Below are positions 40,601 through 48,851 of a stretch of DNA of 64,000 nucleotides, piece after piece. Origin of the DNA: Flavobacterium pectinovorum. GTDB taxonomy: Bacteria > Bacteroidota > Bacteroidia > Flavobacteriales > Flavobacteriaceae. Location: NCBI RefSeq assembly GCF_006438875.1, contig NZ_RCZH01000008.1:1-64000 (forward strand), read 5' to 3'. The position numbers were made by a program, and so were the translations under genes. Under the pieces are notes generated by a model. The model did no database searches, was not told the origin of the DNA, and saw nothing but the letters and a program-made list of their open reading frames with translations. Position 1 is the first letter of the stretch, and each line of letters starts with the position of its first letter.

Positions 40601-40675
40601 ATTTCTAAGCGCCTCAACAATAGAACTATTTTCTAGTTCCTCAACACTTTTCCAGTATTTTTTGTTTGATGACAT
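37619..40675 (-). CDS. actB: Alternative complex III iron-sulfur subunit ActB
   Basis: 1018 residues, a fusion of a molybdopterin-oxidoreductase-like domain (about 60-720, without a cofactor in known structures) and a ferredoxin-like domain (about 750-1000). The N-terminus has a Tat-like SRRDFLK motif followed by a lipobox LAAC (Cys70 region), matching the acylated anchor reported for this subunit. Iron-sulfur ligands are in CTGCGACVIAC, CQHCNHAPCETVCP, CVGTRYCANNCP and CSMC with ACSNACSSG. It transfers electrons from quinol (ActC) towards the haems of ActA. It lies between actA and actC in the operon. Confidence 0.95.
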   Translation of the reverse strand: MSSNKKYWKSVEELENSSIVEALRNNEFVEEIPTEEFLGNADALAQSGTSRRDFLKYVGFSTAAVTLAACEGPVHKSIPYVLQPEQIIPGVADYYATTVFDGFDFANLLVKTREGRPIKIDNNTISGAKFSANARIHASILSLYDSMRLKEPKLDGKNSSWSAVDLKLKSSLADAKAKGGQVVLLTNTLASPSTEKLIGEFIAKNPNAKHVVYDAVSSSDALDAFETVYGERALVDYDFSKASLIVSVGADFLGDWQGGGYDAGYAQGRIPQNGKMSRHFQFESNMTLSGAAADKRVPMTPSDQKQALVLVYNIIAGASVPVSLDAKFKTEVTKAAQQLKAAGSKGVLVSGIDDKNAQLLVLAINQVLASEAFNTAGTRQIRKGSNAIVSQLIKDMNAGSVHTLIMSGINPVYTLADSASFVSGLKKVKTSVAFSLKEDETASVTTIAAPVPHYLEAWGDVMITKGTYSLTQPTIRPIFNTKQFQDVLLSLNGVAGSFYDYLKASSAGIIAGSSWNKVLHDGIFVLGSTVLSGGSVDYAAAANAVSKSKAAAGEFELVLYTKTGLGDGQQANNPWLQEFPDPITRVSWDNYVTVSNADAKKLGLTNEIVANGGLNGSYATITTADGVKLENVPVIVQPGQAIGTLGLAVGYGRKAALKEEMVVGLNAYAFYKNFNSVQSVSFAKANGVHEFACVQGQKTLMGRGDIIKETTLEIFNTRDAEFWNEQPMVSLDHEEVKATTVDLWESFDRSTGHHFNLSIDLNACTGCGACVIACHAENNVPVVGKAEVRRSRDMHWLRIDRYYSSESTFAGDNERKENIAGLSSSLSTFNEMEKPGDNPQVSFQPVMCQHCNHAPCETVCPVAATSHGREGQNHMAYNRCVGTRYCANNCPYKVRRFNWFLYNKNSEFDYHMNDDLGRMVLNPDVNVRSRGVMEKCSMCIQMTQATKLKAKNEGRPVADGEFQTACSNACSSGAMIFGDVNDTESKVAKLAADERSYHLLEHVGTKPNVVYHVKVRNT

Positions 40676-40707
40676 TGTATATAAATATTAAAATCTTAAT
40701 AATTCGA

Positions 40708-42039
40708 TTAATAGTGGCATTTACCGCATTCTAAACCTCCCATTTGCGCTGCAGTCAATTTGTCTACACCGTATTTTTTAGAAAGTTCAGCATGAATTTT
40801 ATCATAATATGCATTTCCTTCCATCTTAACATCAGTTTTTCTATGGCAATCAATACACCATCCCATTGTTAATTTAGAATATTGCTTCATGATTTCAAAT
40901 TCTTGCACTGGACCGTGACAAGTTTGACATTCAACCCCAGCAACAGTAACGTGTTGAGAGTGGTTGAAGTAAACAAAATCAGGAAGATTATGAATACGAA
41001 CCCATTTCACAGGCTGCGTTTTTCCGGTATAAGCTTGTTTTGCTTTATCCCATCCAACTGCCGTATATAATTTTTGAATCTCACCGTCATAATAAGCCTT
41101 ACTGTACTCAGGAGTACCAGTAGATTCAGCAACTTCAGAAATGTTTTTATGACAGTTCATACAAACATTCAAAGAAGGAATACCTGCATTTTTACTCACA
41201 CGAGCAGCTGAGTGACAATATTTACAATTGATCTCGTTATCTCCTGCGTGAATTTTATGAGAGTAGTGAATTGGCTGAATTGGCTCATAATTTTGATCCA
41301 CACCTACTTGCATTAAGAAAGCATAAACAAAATAACCACTTGCCAAAAGCAAGAATATAGAAGAAACTAAAACCAAGAATTGGTTTTTAGCAAAAGCTTT
41401 CCAGATTGGAGTTCTAGCTTCTCTGGGAGCAACTACAATACCATTATTACTAGCAACTTTAGTCAACACTTTGTTTACCATAAACAACATGACAACTAAA
41501 ATACCCATAACAAGAGCAAGAGCACCTAAAATGATAGTATTAGAAATTCCGCCGCCTTCAACTTTTTCCCCAGGAGGAACAGTTCCAGGACCAGCAGTAG
41601 CAGCAACAGGCTTTTCTTGAGAAGTATAAGCGATAATATTATCAATATCACCTGTCGACAATTGAGGAAAAGCAGTCATTACTGACTTATTGTTTTCTTC
41701 AAAAAGTTTTACTGCAACAGCATCACCGGACTTAATAACTTCAGAGCTATTATGAACCCATTTGTAGATCCAAGCCATTTCGTGCCTGCCAGCAACTCCT
41801 CTTAAAGCAGGACCTGTTGACTTAGCATCTAATTTGTGACATGCAGCGCAATTTGCATTAAAAAGTTCTTTCCCTTTTACTGGATCACCACCTGAAGTTG
41901 CAGCCGGAGCGGCAGCAGCAGGCGCCGCCGGAGCAGCAGCAGCATCTTGAGCAAATGAAGTTAGGGAGAAAATCAGCGTTAGCGATAAGCTAAGCAGTAA
42001 TTTTCTGGAGATCGAATTATGGTTACCCACCTTTTTCAT
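40708..42039 (-). CDS. actA: Alternative complex III multihaem cytochrome ActA with fused N-terminal cytochrome c domain
   Basis: 443 residues with six CXXCH motifs: CAACH, CKYCH, CMNCH, CQTCH, CIDCH and CGKCH. A signal peptide (ending TSFAQ) and an Ala/Pro-rich linker (residues about 32-50) precede a single-haem cytochrome c domain (CAACH, with GPALRGVAGR and a distal methionine region). A membrane helix (about 165-192) and a second (about 217-240) follow, then the pentahaem part. The pentahaem subunit is standard for ActA; the extra N-terminal domain would act as a tethered carrier. It is first in the operon, behind a clear promoter. Confidence 0.94.
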   Translation of the reverse strand: MKKVGNHNSISRKLLLSLSLTLIFSLTSFAQDAAAAPAAPAAAAPAATSGGDPVKGKELFNANCAACHKLDAKSTGPALRGVAGRHEMAWIYKWVHNSSEVIKSGDAVAVKLFEENNKSVMTAFPQLSTGDIDNIIAYTSQEKPVAATAGPGTVPPGEKVEGGGISNTIILGALALVMGILVVMLFMVNKVLTKVASNNGIVVAPREARTPIWKAFAKNQFLVLVSSIFLLLASGYFVYAFLMQVGVDQNYEPIQPIHYSHKIHAGDNEINCKYCHSAARVSKNAGIPSLNVCMNCHKNISEVAESTGTPEYSKAYYDGEIQKLYTAVGWDKAKQAYTGKTQPVKWVRIHNLPDFVYFNHSQHVTVAGVECQTCHGPVQEFEIMKQYSKLTMGWCIDCHRKTDVKMEGNAYYDKIHAELSKKYGVDKLTAAQMGGLECGKCHY

Positions 42040-42126
42040 ATAGTATAATAATTATCTACTAATTTTTGGTATGATTTTTTCTGTAGTAAATCAACAAAAA
42101 ACTAATACCTTCTTTTAAAACTTGCA

Positions 42127-42156
42127 CAAAAATACGACTTATGAACTATTCTCAAA
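42127..42156 (-). promoter_or_regulatory. Promoter of the actABCDEF-ctaCD operon
   Basis: On the minus strand TTTG (42156-42153), an 18-bp spacer and TATTTTTG (42134-42127) match the Bacteroidota sigma consensus fully. Predicted start is near 42121, leaving a leader of about 80 nt before actA. Confidence 0.7.
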
Positions 42157-42232
42157 ACCTTAAAATACTCTTAAATATCAATTTATACTAATTCTAAATA
42201 ATATTAAAATTTTCCATACAAACTTTAAATAC

Positions 42233-42240
42233 TACTTTTG
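42233..42240 (+). promoter_or_regulatory. -7 box of the SPOR protein gene
   Basis: TACTTTTG is a perfect TAnnTTTG 18 bp before the ATG at 42259. A TTTC about 19 bp upstream may stand in for TTTG. It is divergent from the act operon promoter. Confidence 0.5.
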
Positions 42241-42258
42241 CATAAAAATCATCACATT

Positions 42259-42648
42259 ATGAGAATTTTAACCTACTCAAAAAGAGTTTTCTTAACACTA
42301 ACAATGTTCACTTTAGCATATAACATTCATGCTCAAGACCAAAATTTAACACTAAATCAAGACCCTAAATTTGAGCAATTACTCAACGACAAACGCAAAA
42401 TTAACACGTCAATAAACACAAACGACACTTACAAAATTCAAATCTTCAGCGGAAAAAGTGAGGAAGCAAAAAAAGCACTAGCTGATTTTAAAAGAGAAAA
42501 CAGCGATATTGACGGTACAATAATTTTCAATACCCCTAACTACAAAGTACTCGTTGGAAATTTTAAAACCAGAATAGAAGCAGAAAGAAATTTAGCCGAA
42601 ATCAAAAAAAGATACAAAAGTGTATTTTTGATTAAACCAAGCAAATAG
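42259..42648 (+). CDS. Secreted SPOR-domain protein
   Basis: 129 residues from the ATG at 42259; a TTG seven codons upstream lies on the promoter box and was rejected. A signal peptide (residues about 1-25, ending NIHAQ) is followed by a linker and one SPOR domain (about 52-125: YKIQIFSGKSEEAKKAL, YKVLVGNFKTRIEAERNLAEIK). SPOR domains bind denuded peptidoglycan glycan strands, so an envelope role is likely. It is monocistronic: it has its own promoter and a terminator follows. Confidence 0.88.
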   Translation: MRILTYSKRVFLTLTMFTLAYNIHAQDQNLTLNQDPKFEQLLNDKRKINTSINTNDTYKIQIFSGKSEEAKKALADFKRENSDIDGTIIFNTPNYKVLVGNFKTRIEAERNLAEIKKRYKSVFLIKPSK

Positions 42649-42674
42649 AATTTTCCCAAAAAATGACTTAAAAC

Positions 42675-42710
42675 AAAAAAAGCATCAGCCACGAGACTGA
42701 TGCTTTTTTT
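42675..42710. terminator. Bidirectional terminator
   Basis: The stem agcatcag (42681-42688)/ctgatgct (42697-42704) is extended by six A:T pairs, with an 8-base loop and T-runs on both strands. It lies between the convergent SPOR and MFS genes. Confidence 0.85.
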
Positions 42711-42756
42711 TTATCAAAATTAAAAAATTGTATTAGCTATTAAAATCCAAATAAAG

Positions 42757-43965
42757 CTACCTTTTTTCACTCTCTATATTAGGTAAAAATCCAGTTATAA
42801 CTCCAATTAAAGGCAAAAAAGCACAAACTTTAAACACATAAGCTATACTGGTTAAATCTGCAAGCTTACCTAAAATAGCTGATCCCAATCCTCCCATTCC
42901 AAAAGCAAACCCAAAAAATAATCCAGCTACTAAACCAACTTTACCTGGTAATAATTCTGTGGCGTAAACTAAAATAGCTGAAAATGCTGATGAAATTATT
43001 AATCCTATTATTACGGATAAAATACCAACCCAAAATAATGAAACATATGGCAACAAAAGAGTAAAAGGCGCAACTCCCAAAATAGAAATCCATATCACAT
43101 ATTTTCTTCCAAATTTATCTCCCAATGCCCCTCCTAATAATGTACCTGCAGCAACTGCACCCAAAAAAGCAAATAAGTAAATTTGAGATTCCTGAATCGA
43201 AACATTAAACTTGTCGATTAGGAAAAAAGTATAATAACTCGTAATACTTGCTAAATAAAAATACTTTGAAAAAATTAAAACTAATAAGATTATCAACGAA
43301 AACACCACTCTTTTTTTTGACAACTGATGAGTAAAAATTTCATATGGCATTTCTTTATTTTGTCGTTTTAGCTCTAAATGAGCACTATACCAAATTGCTA
43401 TTTTATATAAAACAAAAATACCAATCAAAGCAATAAGACAAAACCAAATTATATAGAATTGCCCATAAGGAACCACAATTATAGCAGCTAATAATGGTCC
43501 TACAGCGCTACCGGCATTTCCACCAAGTTGAAAAATAGATTGTGCCAATCCCCTTTTTCCGCCCGAAGCTAAATGCGCTACTCTTGATGATTCCGGATGA
43601 AAAATAGAAGAACCAATCCCGATCAAACTGACCGCGATCAATAAATAAGTAAAACTGGAAGCTATCGAAACAAAAAACAACCCTAACAATGTAAAACCCA
43701 TTCCTACAATTAATGAATACGGTTTAGATTTTTTATCTGTATACATACCAACAAACGGCTGTAAAATAGAAGCTGTAAGTTGATACGTAAACGTAATCAT
43801 ACCGATTTGAGCAAAACTTAAATCGAATTTTTCTTTGAACAATGGATAAACAGAAGGTATTACTGCTTGCAATAAATCATTTATAAAATGAGAAAAACTA
43901 ATTATAAAAAGTATGGAATAGATCGTTTTTTGAACCGTTTCGGGTTGTGTTCTAACATTTGTCAT
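42757..43965 (-). CDS. MFS exporter, fosmidomycin-resistance (Fsr)-like
   Basis: 402 residues with about 12 membrane helices. The motifs SHFINDLLQAVIPSVYP near the N-terminus, YTDKKSKPY in the loop between helices 2 and 3, and GIGSSIFHPESSRVAH are characteristic of the Fsr branch of the major facilitator superfamily, which exports fosmidomycin and unrelated compounds in characterised members. The true substrate here is unknown. It is divergent from an AraC-type regulator with a 100-bp shared upstream region, so that regulator probably controls it. A bidirectional terminator follows. Confidence 0.9.
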   Translation of the reverse strand: MTNVRTQPETVQKTIYSILFIISFSHFINDLLQAVIPSVYPLFKEKFDLSFAQIGMITFTYQLTASILQPFVGMYTDKKSKPYSLIVGMGFTLLGLFFVSIASSFTYLLIAVSLIGIGSSIFHPESSRVAHLASGGKRGLAQSIFQLGGNAGSAVGPLLAAIIVVPYGQFYIIWFCLIALIGIFVLYKIAIWYSAHLELKRQNKEMPYEIFTHQLSKKRVVFSLIILLVLIFSKYFYLASITSYYTFFLIDKFNVSIQESQIYLFAFLGAVAAGTLLGGALGDKFGRKYVIWISILGVAPFTLLLPYVSLFWVGILSVIIGLIISSAFSAILVYATELLPGKVGLVAGLFFGFAFGMGGLGSAILGKLADLTSIAYVFKVCAFLPLIGVITGFLPNIESEKR

Positions 43966-44053
43966 ATGGTATTGTTTTAATTTAAAATACTAATAAAATC
44001 TTAAGTATTTACTTTTTTACAAAGATGCCATTAATTTTTAGTGTCAGAATTAC

Positions 44054-44061
44054 TACATTTG
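44054..44061 (+). promoter_or_regulatory. -7 box of the first AraC gene, 4 nt from its ATG
   Basis: TACATTTG is followed by GACA and the ATG at 44066, so transcription would begin at or beside the start codon. No TTG element at normal spacing was seen. Confidence 0.4.
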
Positions 44062-44065
44062 GACA

Positions 44066-44866
44066 ATGAATAACGATAATCAGACAAATCTAATTGTTGA
44101 CCTTGGATATCAAGTAAATCCATCTCTGCCTGTTGTGGGATATACCGAAACAATCACAGATGCAGTTTGCTCTTTGCACTCACATCCGCGGGCCCAACTT
44201 CTTTATGCAACGAGCGGCGTTATGAATGTTGTTGTAGAAAATCAAATTTGGGTTGTGAATCCACTACAGGGGCTATGGATTCCAGGCGATATTGAACATC
44301 AGGTATCTTTTCAGAAGGATGTAAACCTGCATAGTGTTTTTATCGATCCATCATACACTAATAATCTTCCGACTACTAGTTTTTCTTTTGACATTTCGAT
44401 ATTTCTAAAACAGTTAATGTTTAAAATTATTTCTTTTGAGGATCATCAAAATATAACTGACATACAGAAAAGAATCATGGATGTATTTCTGGATGAATTA
44501 AGTCTGATACATCCAAGCTCTACTTTCTTACCTACAAGCAATCACATAAAACTTAAAAGCATTATTAATCTCTTAACTAATGATGTTGCCAATAAAGAAA
44601 CCGTAGAGTATTTCGCTGATTTATCCTGTATGAGCAGCAGAACTTTATCAAGACTTTTTATTAAAGAATTGGGAATGAGTTTTAGCGATTGGAGGATTAG
44701 ATTAAAACTATTGGAGGCTATCAAAAGATTAGGAGAAAAACAATCCATAAAACAAATAGCCTTTGATTTAGGATACGAAACAACCAGTGCATTTATTTTT
44801 ATGTTCAAAAAGAATTTGGGTAAGACTCCTTCGAATTATATTTTGGAAAACAAAACAAAGTACTAG
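44066..44866 (+). CDS. AraC-family transcriptional regulator with cupin sensor
   Basis: 266 residues. The N-terminal half is a cupin-like sensor (LHSHPRAQLLYATSG, VNPLQGLWIPGDIEHQV). The C-terminal about 100 residues hold two helix-turn-helix units: FADLSCMSSRTLSRLFIKELG and IKQIAFDLGYETTSAFIFMFKKNLGKTPSNY. It is divergent from the Fsr-like exporter and likely regulates it in response to a small ligand. Its TAG stop overlaps the TAG stop of the convergent phosphatase gene in the sequence ctag. Confidence 0.92.
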   Translation: MNNDNQTNLIVDLGYQVNPSLPVVGYTETITDAVCSLHSHPRAQLLYATSGVMNVVVENQIWVVNPLQGLWIPGDIEHQVSFQKDVNLHSVFIDPSYTNNLPTTSFSFDISIFLKQLMFKIISFEDHQNITDIQKRIMDVFLDELSLIHPSSTFLPTSNHIKLKSIINLLTNDVANKETVEYFADLSCMSSRTLSRLFIKELGMSFSDWRIRLKLLEAIKRLGEKQSIKQIAFDLGYETTSAFIFMFKKNLGKTPSNYILENKTKY

Positions 44867-45654
44867 TTGTTGTTTTCCCGGTTATCAGCTTCACTTAAAA
44901 TCTTAAGCACTTCCTGCTTGGCTATTGCCAAATCTTCCTGAAAAACTAAATTATCACGAAGACGATCTACAGTAGCTCTACCCATCACCCTTCCCTTTTC
45001 TACGTCACTATGCCAATGTGCATTACAAACAATACGACTTTCACCAAAATCATATCCGCGTCTTAAGATCATGCGCTCGTTATAAGGGAAAATTTCGGTA
45101 AAAACCAATGCCCAAGCCCAACCAACAGCAGCATGCCCCGACGGAAAAGAACCAACTTTACGCAACACCTCTTCTTGCTCCGGAGTACAAGTTTTTGTTT
45201 TCGTAACTACAAATGGCCGCTCACGATTATAATAATTCTTAGCGGCATAAGTAGACAATCCTGCATCCGTCATTACTCTGCGCATTAATAAATAAAGTTT
45301 AGGTGTTTTTGTTTCACTAATCTCAATCCCTAAAGTAGACTCAAAAGATTTAACTGCTGCCGGAAACGATAAATCTGCATCAGTGGCAGCTTGTATAAAA
45401 CGAATCTTATCTTTAGACTTTATAACTTTTTCAGCATATTCTAAATCAAATTCAAAAGCTTTTGATGTGTGCTCCGGAGGTGGTTCTAACAACATCAAAC
45501 TATTTGGCATTTCCTCTTCCTTCAAATAACCCTGTAACAAATCGGGCATTATTTCTCTAAGCTGCTCAACATTTGTAAATGTCCGTAAAGTACTTTTTGA
45601 CTTGAATCCTTTATTTACAAGTGCGTTAATAATATGAAATATTTTCAACCTCAT
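44863..45654 (-). CDS. Class A acid phosphatase / PAP2 superfamily protein
   Basis: 263 residues. The three-part phosphatase signature is complete: KNYYNRERP (K-x6-RP), GSFPSGHAAVGWAWA (PSGH) and ESRIVCNAHWHSD (SR-x5-H-x3-D). This matches class A non-specific acid phosphatases, vanadium-dependent-haloperoxidase-fold enzymes that hydrolyse phosphomonoesters and are normally periplasmic. The N-terminus (MRLKIFHIINALVNKGF) is not a convincing signal peptide, and the frame is closed by a stop five codons upstream, so export is unclear. It has its own intergenic region upstream and converges on the AraC gene. Confidence 0.88.
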   Translation of the reverse strand: MRLKIFHIINALVNKGFKSKSTLRTFTNVEQLREIMPDLLQGYLKEEEMPNSLMLLEPPPEHTSKAFEFDLEYAEKVIKSKDKIRFIQAATDADLSFPAAVKSFESTLGIEISETKTPKLYLLMRRVMTDAGLSTYAAKNYYNRERPFVVTKTKTCTPEQEEVLRKVGSFPSGHAAVGWAWALVFTEIFPYNERMILRRGYDFGESRIVCNAHWHSDVEKGRVMGRATVDRLRDNLVFQEDLAIAKQEVLKILSEADNRENNN

Positions 45655-45860
45655 AAAAAAACTTTGTTAGCAAAATTTAATTAAAATAAAAACACTACAA
45701 AGAAATCAATAACAGCATTATAAAACATAATAAATATCTTATGTTTTTGTTTCAAATTATAAATTGAAACACATGGACGACAAAAATCACGTTATTCTCT
45801 TAAAAAAATTAGTCGACAAATAAATTTCTTTTACAAAATTCGAAACATATTAAACAAAAA

Positions 45861-45882
45861 AAATCCCGATTTCTCGGGATTT
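45861..45882 (-). terminator. Terminator of rimP-nusA-infB
   Basis: A 9-bp stem (aaatcccga/tcgggattt) has a TTTC loop and A/T-rich flanks, 24 bp after the infB stop on the minus strand. Confidence 0.8.
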
Positions 45883-45905
45883 TATATTTGAAAAATATTT
45901 CAATT

Positions 45906-48803
45906 TTATTTCAATTTTTTCTTGATAGCAACTTCATGGTACGCCTCAATAACATCTCTTTCTTCAATGTCGTTGTAACCTTTAATTTGAATACCACAAT
46001 CGTAACCTTTAGAAACTTCTTTCACATCATCTTTGAAACGTTTCAAGGCAACAAGTTCTCCTGTATGCACTACTACTCCATCTCTAATAACTCTGATCTT
46101 AGAACTTCTCATGATTTTACCATCCATAACCATACATCCTGCAATAGAACCTACTTTAGAAATTTTGAAAATCTCACGGATTTCAGCAGTTCCTAAAATT
46201 TCTTCTTTCATCTCAGGAGCTAACATTCCTTCCATCGCATCTTTCAAGTCATCGATAGCTGCGTAGATAATAGAATAGTAACGGATATCGATTTCTTCTT
46301 TATCTGCAAGTTGTCTCGCATTTCCAGCAGGACGAACGTTAAATCCGATAATGATTGCATCAGAAGCAGAAGCCAACATAACGTCAGTTTCAGTAATTGC
46401 TCCAACACCTTTATGGATAATATTAATCTGAATTTCTTCTGTAGAAAGTTTAGAGAACGAATCTGATAATGCTTCAACAGATCCATCAACGTCTCCTTTA
46501 AGGATTACGTTCAATTCTTTAAACTGACCAAGTGCAATACGACGACCAATTTCGTCAAGTGTAATATGACGTTGTGTACGTACAGATTGCTCACGCATTA
46601 ATTGAGAACGTTTTGATGCAATTTGTTTTGCTTCTTTTTCATCTTCAAATACATTGAACTTATCACCTGCAGTTGCCGCACCATCAAGACCTAAAACGGA
46701 TACCGGAGTAGAAGGACCTGCTTCAAGAACAATATGCCCTCTTTCATCATGCATCGCTTTAATCTTACCATGATGTTTACCAGCCAACATGTAATCTCCA
46801 ATTTTCAAAGTTCCGTGTTGCACTAAAATTGTAGAAACATATCCTTTTCCTTTATCTAAGAAAGCCTCAACTACAGTTCCCTGAGCCGCTTTATTTGGAT
46901 TCGATTTTAAATCTAAAATCTCAGCCTCTAATAATACTTTTTCTAATAATTCTTTTACTCCTGTTCCAACTTTTGCAGAAATATCATGTGACTGAATTTT
47001 TCCACCCCAATCTTCAACAAGTAAATTCATACCAGCCAAACGCTCTTTGATTTTCTCAACATTCGCATTTGGTTTATCAATTTTATTGATTGCAAATATA
47101 ATTGGTACTCCCGCAGCTTGTGCATGAGAAATTGCTTCTTTTGTTTGTGGCATGATATCATCATCCGCCGCAACTACAATAATAGCAATATCGGTAACTT
47201 GAGCTCCACGTGCACGCATCGCGGTAAACGCCTCGTGACCCGGTGTATCTAAAAATGCAATTTTTTGACCATTATCTAAAGTTACTCCATATGCTCCAAT
47301 GTGCTGTGTAATACCTCCAGACTCACCAGCGATAACATTTTCTTTACGGATGTAATCCAGTAAAGATGTTTTACCGTGATCGACGTGACCCATTACAGTA
47401 ACAATTGGTGCTCTAACTACTAAGTCTTCTTCTCTATCTGCAACAACCTCGATTGCCTCTTCGATATCAACTGTAATAAACTCAACTTCATAACCAAATT
47501 CATCAGCTACGATAGTTAATGTTTCAGCATCCAAACGTTGGTTCATGGTTACCATGATACCAAGTGACATACACGTTCCAATTACTTTAGTAATCGGCAC
47601 ATCCATCATGATGGCAATTTCACCTACAGTAACAAACTCAGTAACTTTAATAGTTTTACTTCCTTCGTCGATAGCTCTTTGCTCTTCATCAGATTTTTGA
47701 CGGTGTGTATCTCTTTTATCTCTTCTGTATTTAGCAGCTTTTGATTTTCCACCTTTACCCTGAAGTTTTTCAAGAGTTTCTCTAATTTGGTTTTTTACTT
47801 CCTCTTCAGTAGGCTCTACTTTTGCTACAATAGCAGGACGGTTTCCTTTTACAAAACCTGGTCTTGCACTTCTGTTAGCATTAAAACCTCCACCACCGGT
47901 ATTTGGTGTAATTTTGTTCGGGTTTGGAGTTCCCGGCGCATGACTTGAAGCAGGTTTTGGTGCTCCTGGCGCTCCTGGTTTAGGGGCAATTCTTTTACGC
48001 TTATTTTTATTGGCGTTATTGTTATTTGCACCTGGAGCTCCCGGTTTATTAGGGGTTATCTTTGGATCTTCTTTTTTCTTCTTAGGCTTATTAAATTGAG
48101 ATAAATCAATTGTTTGACCTGTAAGAGTAGTTCCAGATAATTTTTGATATTGAGTAGTGATTGTTTCCTCAGCTGTTGCAGGATCTGTTGAAACAACAGG
48201 TTCTTGCGCCACTTTCGGAGCTGTTTCAGCTTTCACTTCTTTTACTTCTTTTTTCTCGGTAATAATAGGTTTTTCTACCTTTTTCTCTTCAGAAACTACA
48301 GGAACCACTGCTGGCTCTGGCTGTACAATTTCTTTTTGAACAGGTTTTTCTGGTTGAGTTGGAGCAACAACTACTTTTGGCTCTTCAACCTTAGCTGGTT
48401 CTTCAGCAGCAGGAGTAGAAACAGCAGCAGGTTTCTTCGGATTTAAATCAATTTTACCAACCTGAACAGGGCCAGTTACAACAGCTCTCGCTTTTATAAC
48501 TTCTTGTTGTTTTTGGCGTTCCTCGTCTTGTCTGCGTTTGTCTTCAATTTCTTTTTCGCGTTCTACACGCAAAGCTTCTTTTTCTTTTCTTTTCTCTTCA
48601 CCCACTTCTTTAGAAGCTTCTTTGTTCCCCTTATCGCCCGCAAATTGGCTTTGTAGGATATTAAATTCGCTATCAGAAATTTTCGCATTTGGATTTGCAT
48701 CAATAGCAATTCCCTTATCTTTTAGATAATCAACAGCTCTTTCTAACGAAATATTTAATTCCCTTAAAACCTTGTTTATTCTTATTACTCTCTCTTCAGA
48801 CAT
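45906..48803 (-). CDS. infB: Translation initiation factor IF-2
   Basis: 965 residues. IF-2 is the GTPase that places initiator tRNA on the 30S subunit. The N-terminal IF2_N motif is [24 protein letters not shown] in outline. Residues about 60-400 are a charged Lys/Glu and Pro/Ala/Gly/Asn-rich linker, usual for this phylum. The G domain starts near residue 470 with [17 protein letters not shown] and NKIDKPNA, followed by domains II-IV ending in the C2 fMet-tRNA-binding part. It is the last gene of the rimP-nusA-infB operon, with a terminator after it. Confidence 0.98.
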   Translation of the reverse strand: MSEERVIRINKVLRELNISLERAVDYLKDKGIAIDANPNAKISDSEFNILQSQFAGDKGNKEASKEVGEEKRKEKEALRVEREKEIEDKRRQDEERQKQQEVIKARAVVTGPVQVGKIDLNPKKPAAVSTPAAEEPAKVEEPKVVVAPTQPEKPVQKEIVQPEPAVVPVVSEEKKVEKPIITEKKEVKEVKAETAPKVAQEPVVSTDPATAEETITTQYQKLSGTTLTGQTIDLSQFNKPKKKKEDPKITPNKPGAPGANNNNANKNKRKRIAPKPGAPGAPKPASSHAPGTPNPNKITPNTGGGGFNANRSARPGFVKGNRPAIVAKVEPTEEEVKNQIRETLEKLQGKGGKSKAAKYRRDKRDTHRQKSDEEQRAIDEGSKTIKVTEFVTVGEIAIMMDVPITKVIGTCMSLGIMVTMNQRLDAETLTIVADEFGYEVEFITVDIEEAIEVVADREEDLVVRAPIVTVMGHVDHGKTSLLDYIRKENVIAGESGGITQHIGAYGVTLDNGQKIAFLDTPGHEAFTAMRARGAQVTDIAIIVVAADDDIMPQTKEAISHAQAAGVPIIFAINKIDKPNANVEKIKERLAGMNLLVEDWGGKIQSHDISAKVGTGVKELLEKVLLEAEILDLKSNPNKAAQGTVVEAFLDKGKGYVSTILVQHGTLKIGDYMLAGKHHGKIKAMHDERGHIVLEAGPSTPVSVLGLDGAATAGDKFNVFEDEKEAKQIASKRSQLMREQSVRTQRHITLDEIGRRIALGQFKELNVILKGDVDGSVEALSDSFSKLSTEEIQINIIHKGVGAITETDVMLASASDAIIIGFNVRPAGNARQLADKEEIDIRYYSIIYAAIDDLKDAMEGMLAPEMKEEILGTAEIREIFKISKVGSIAGCMVMDGKIMRSSKIRVIRDGVVVHTGELVALKRFKDDVKEVSKGYDCGIQIKGYNDIEERDVIEAYHEVAIKKKLK

Positions 48804-48851
48804 ATAACCTTTTTATTATTACCTTTTTCGTTGTGTTGTTAGAGCAGATAA

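Noticed and set aside
44863..44866. Overlapping stop codons (ctag) of convergent AraC and phosphatase genes as a regulatory device
   Set aside because: A 4-bp overlap of stops is common in compact genomes and needs no special explanation.
45773..45823. A 16-codon ORF (MDDKNHVILL...) between the phosphatase and infB genes
   Set aside because: Too short, with no conserved feature or clear promoter; there is no reason to prefer it over chance.
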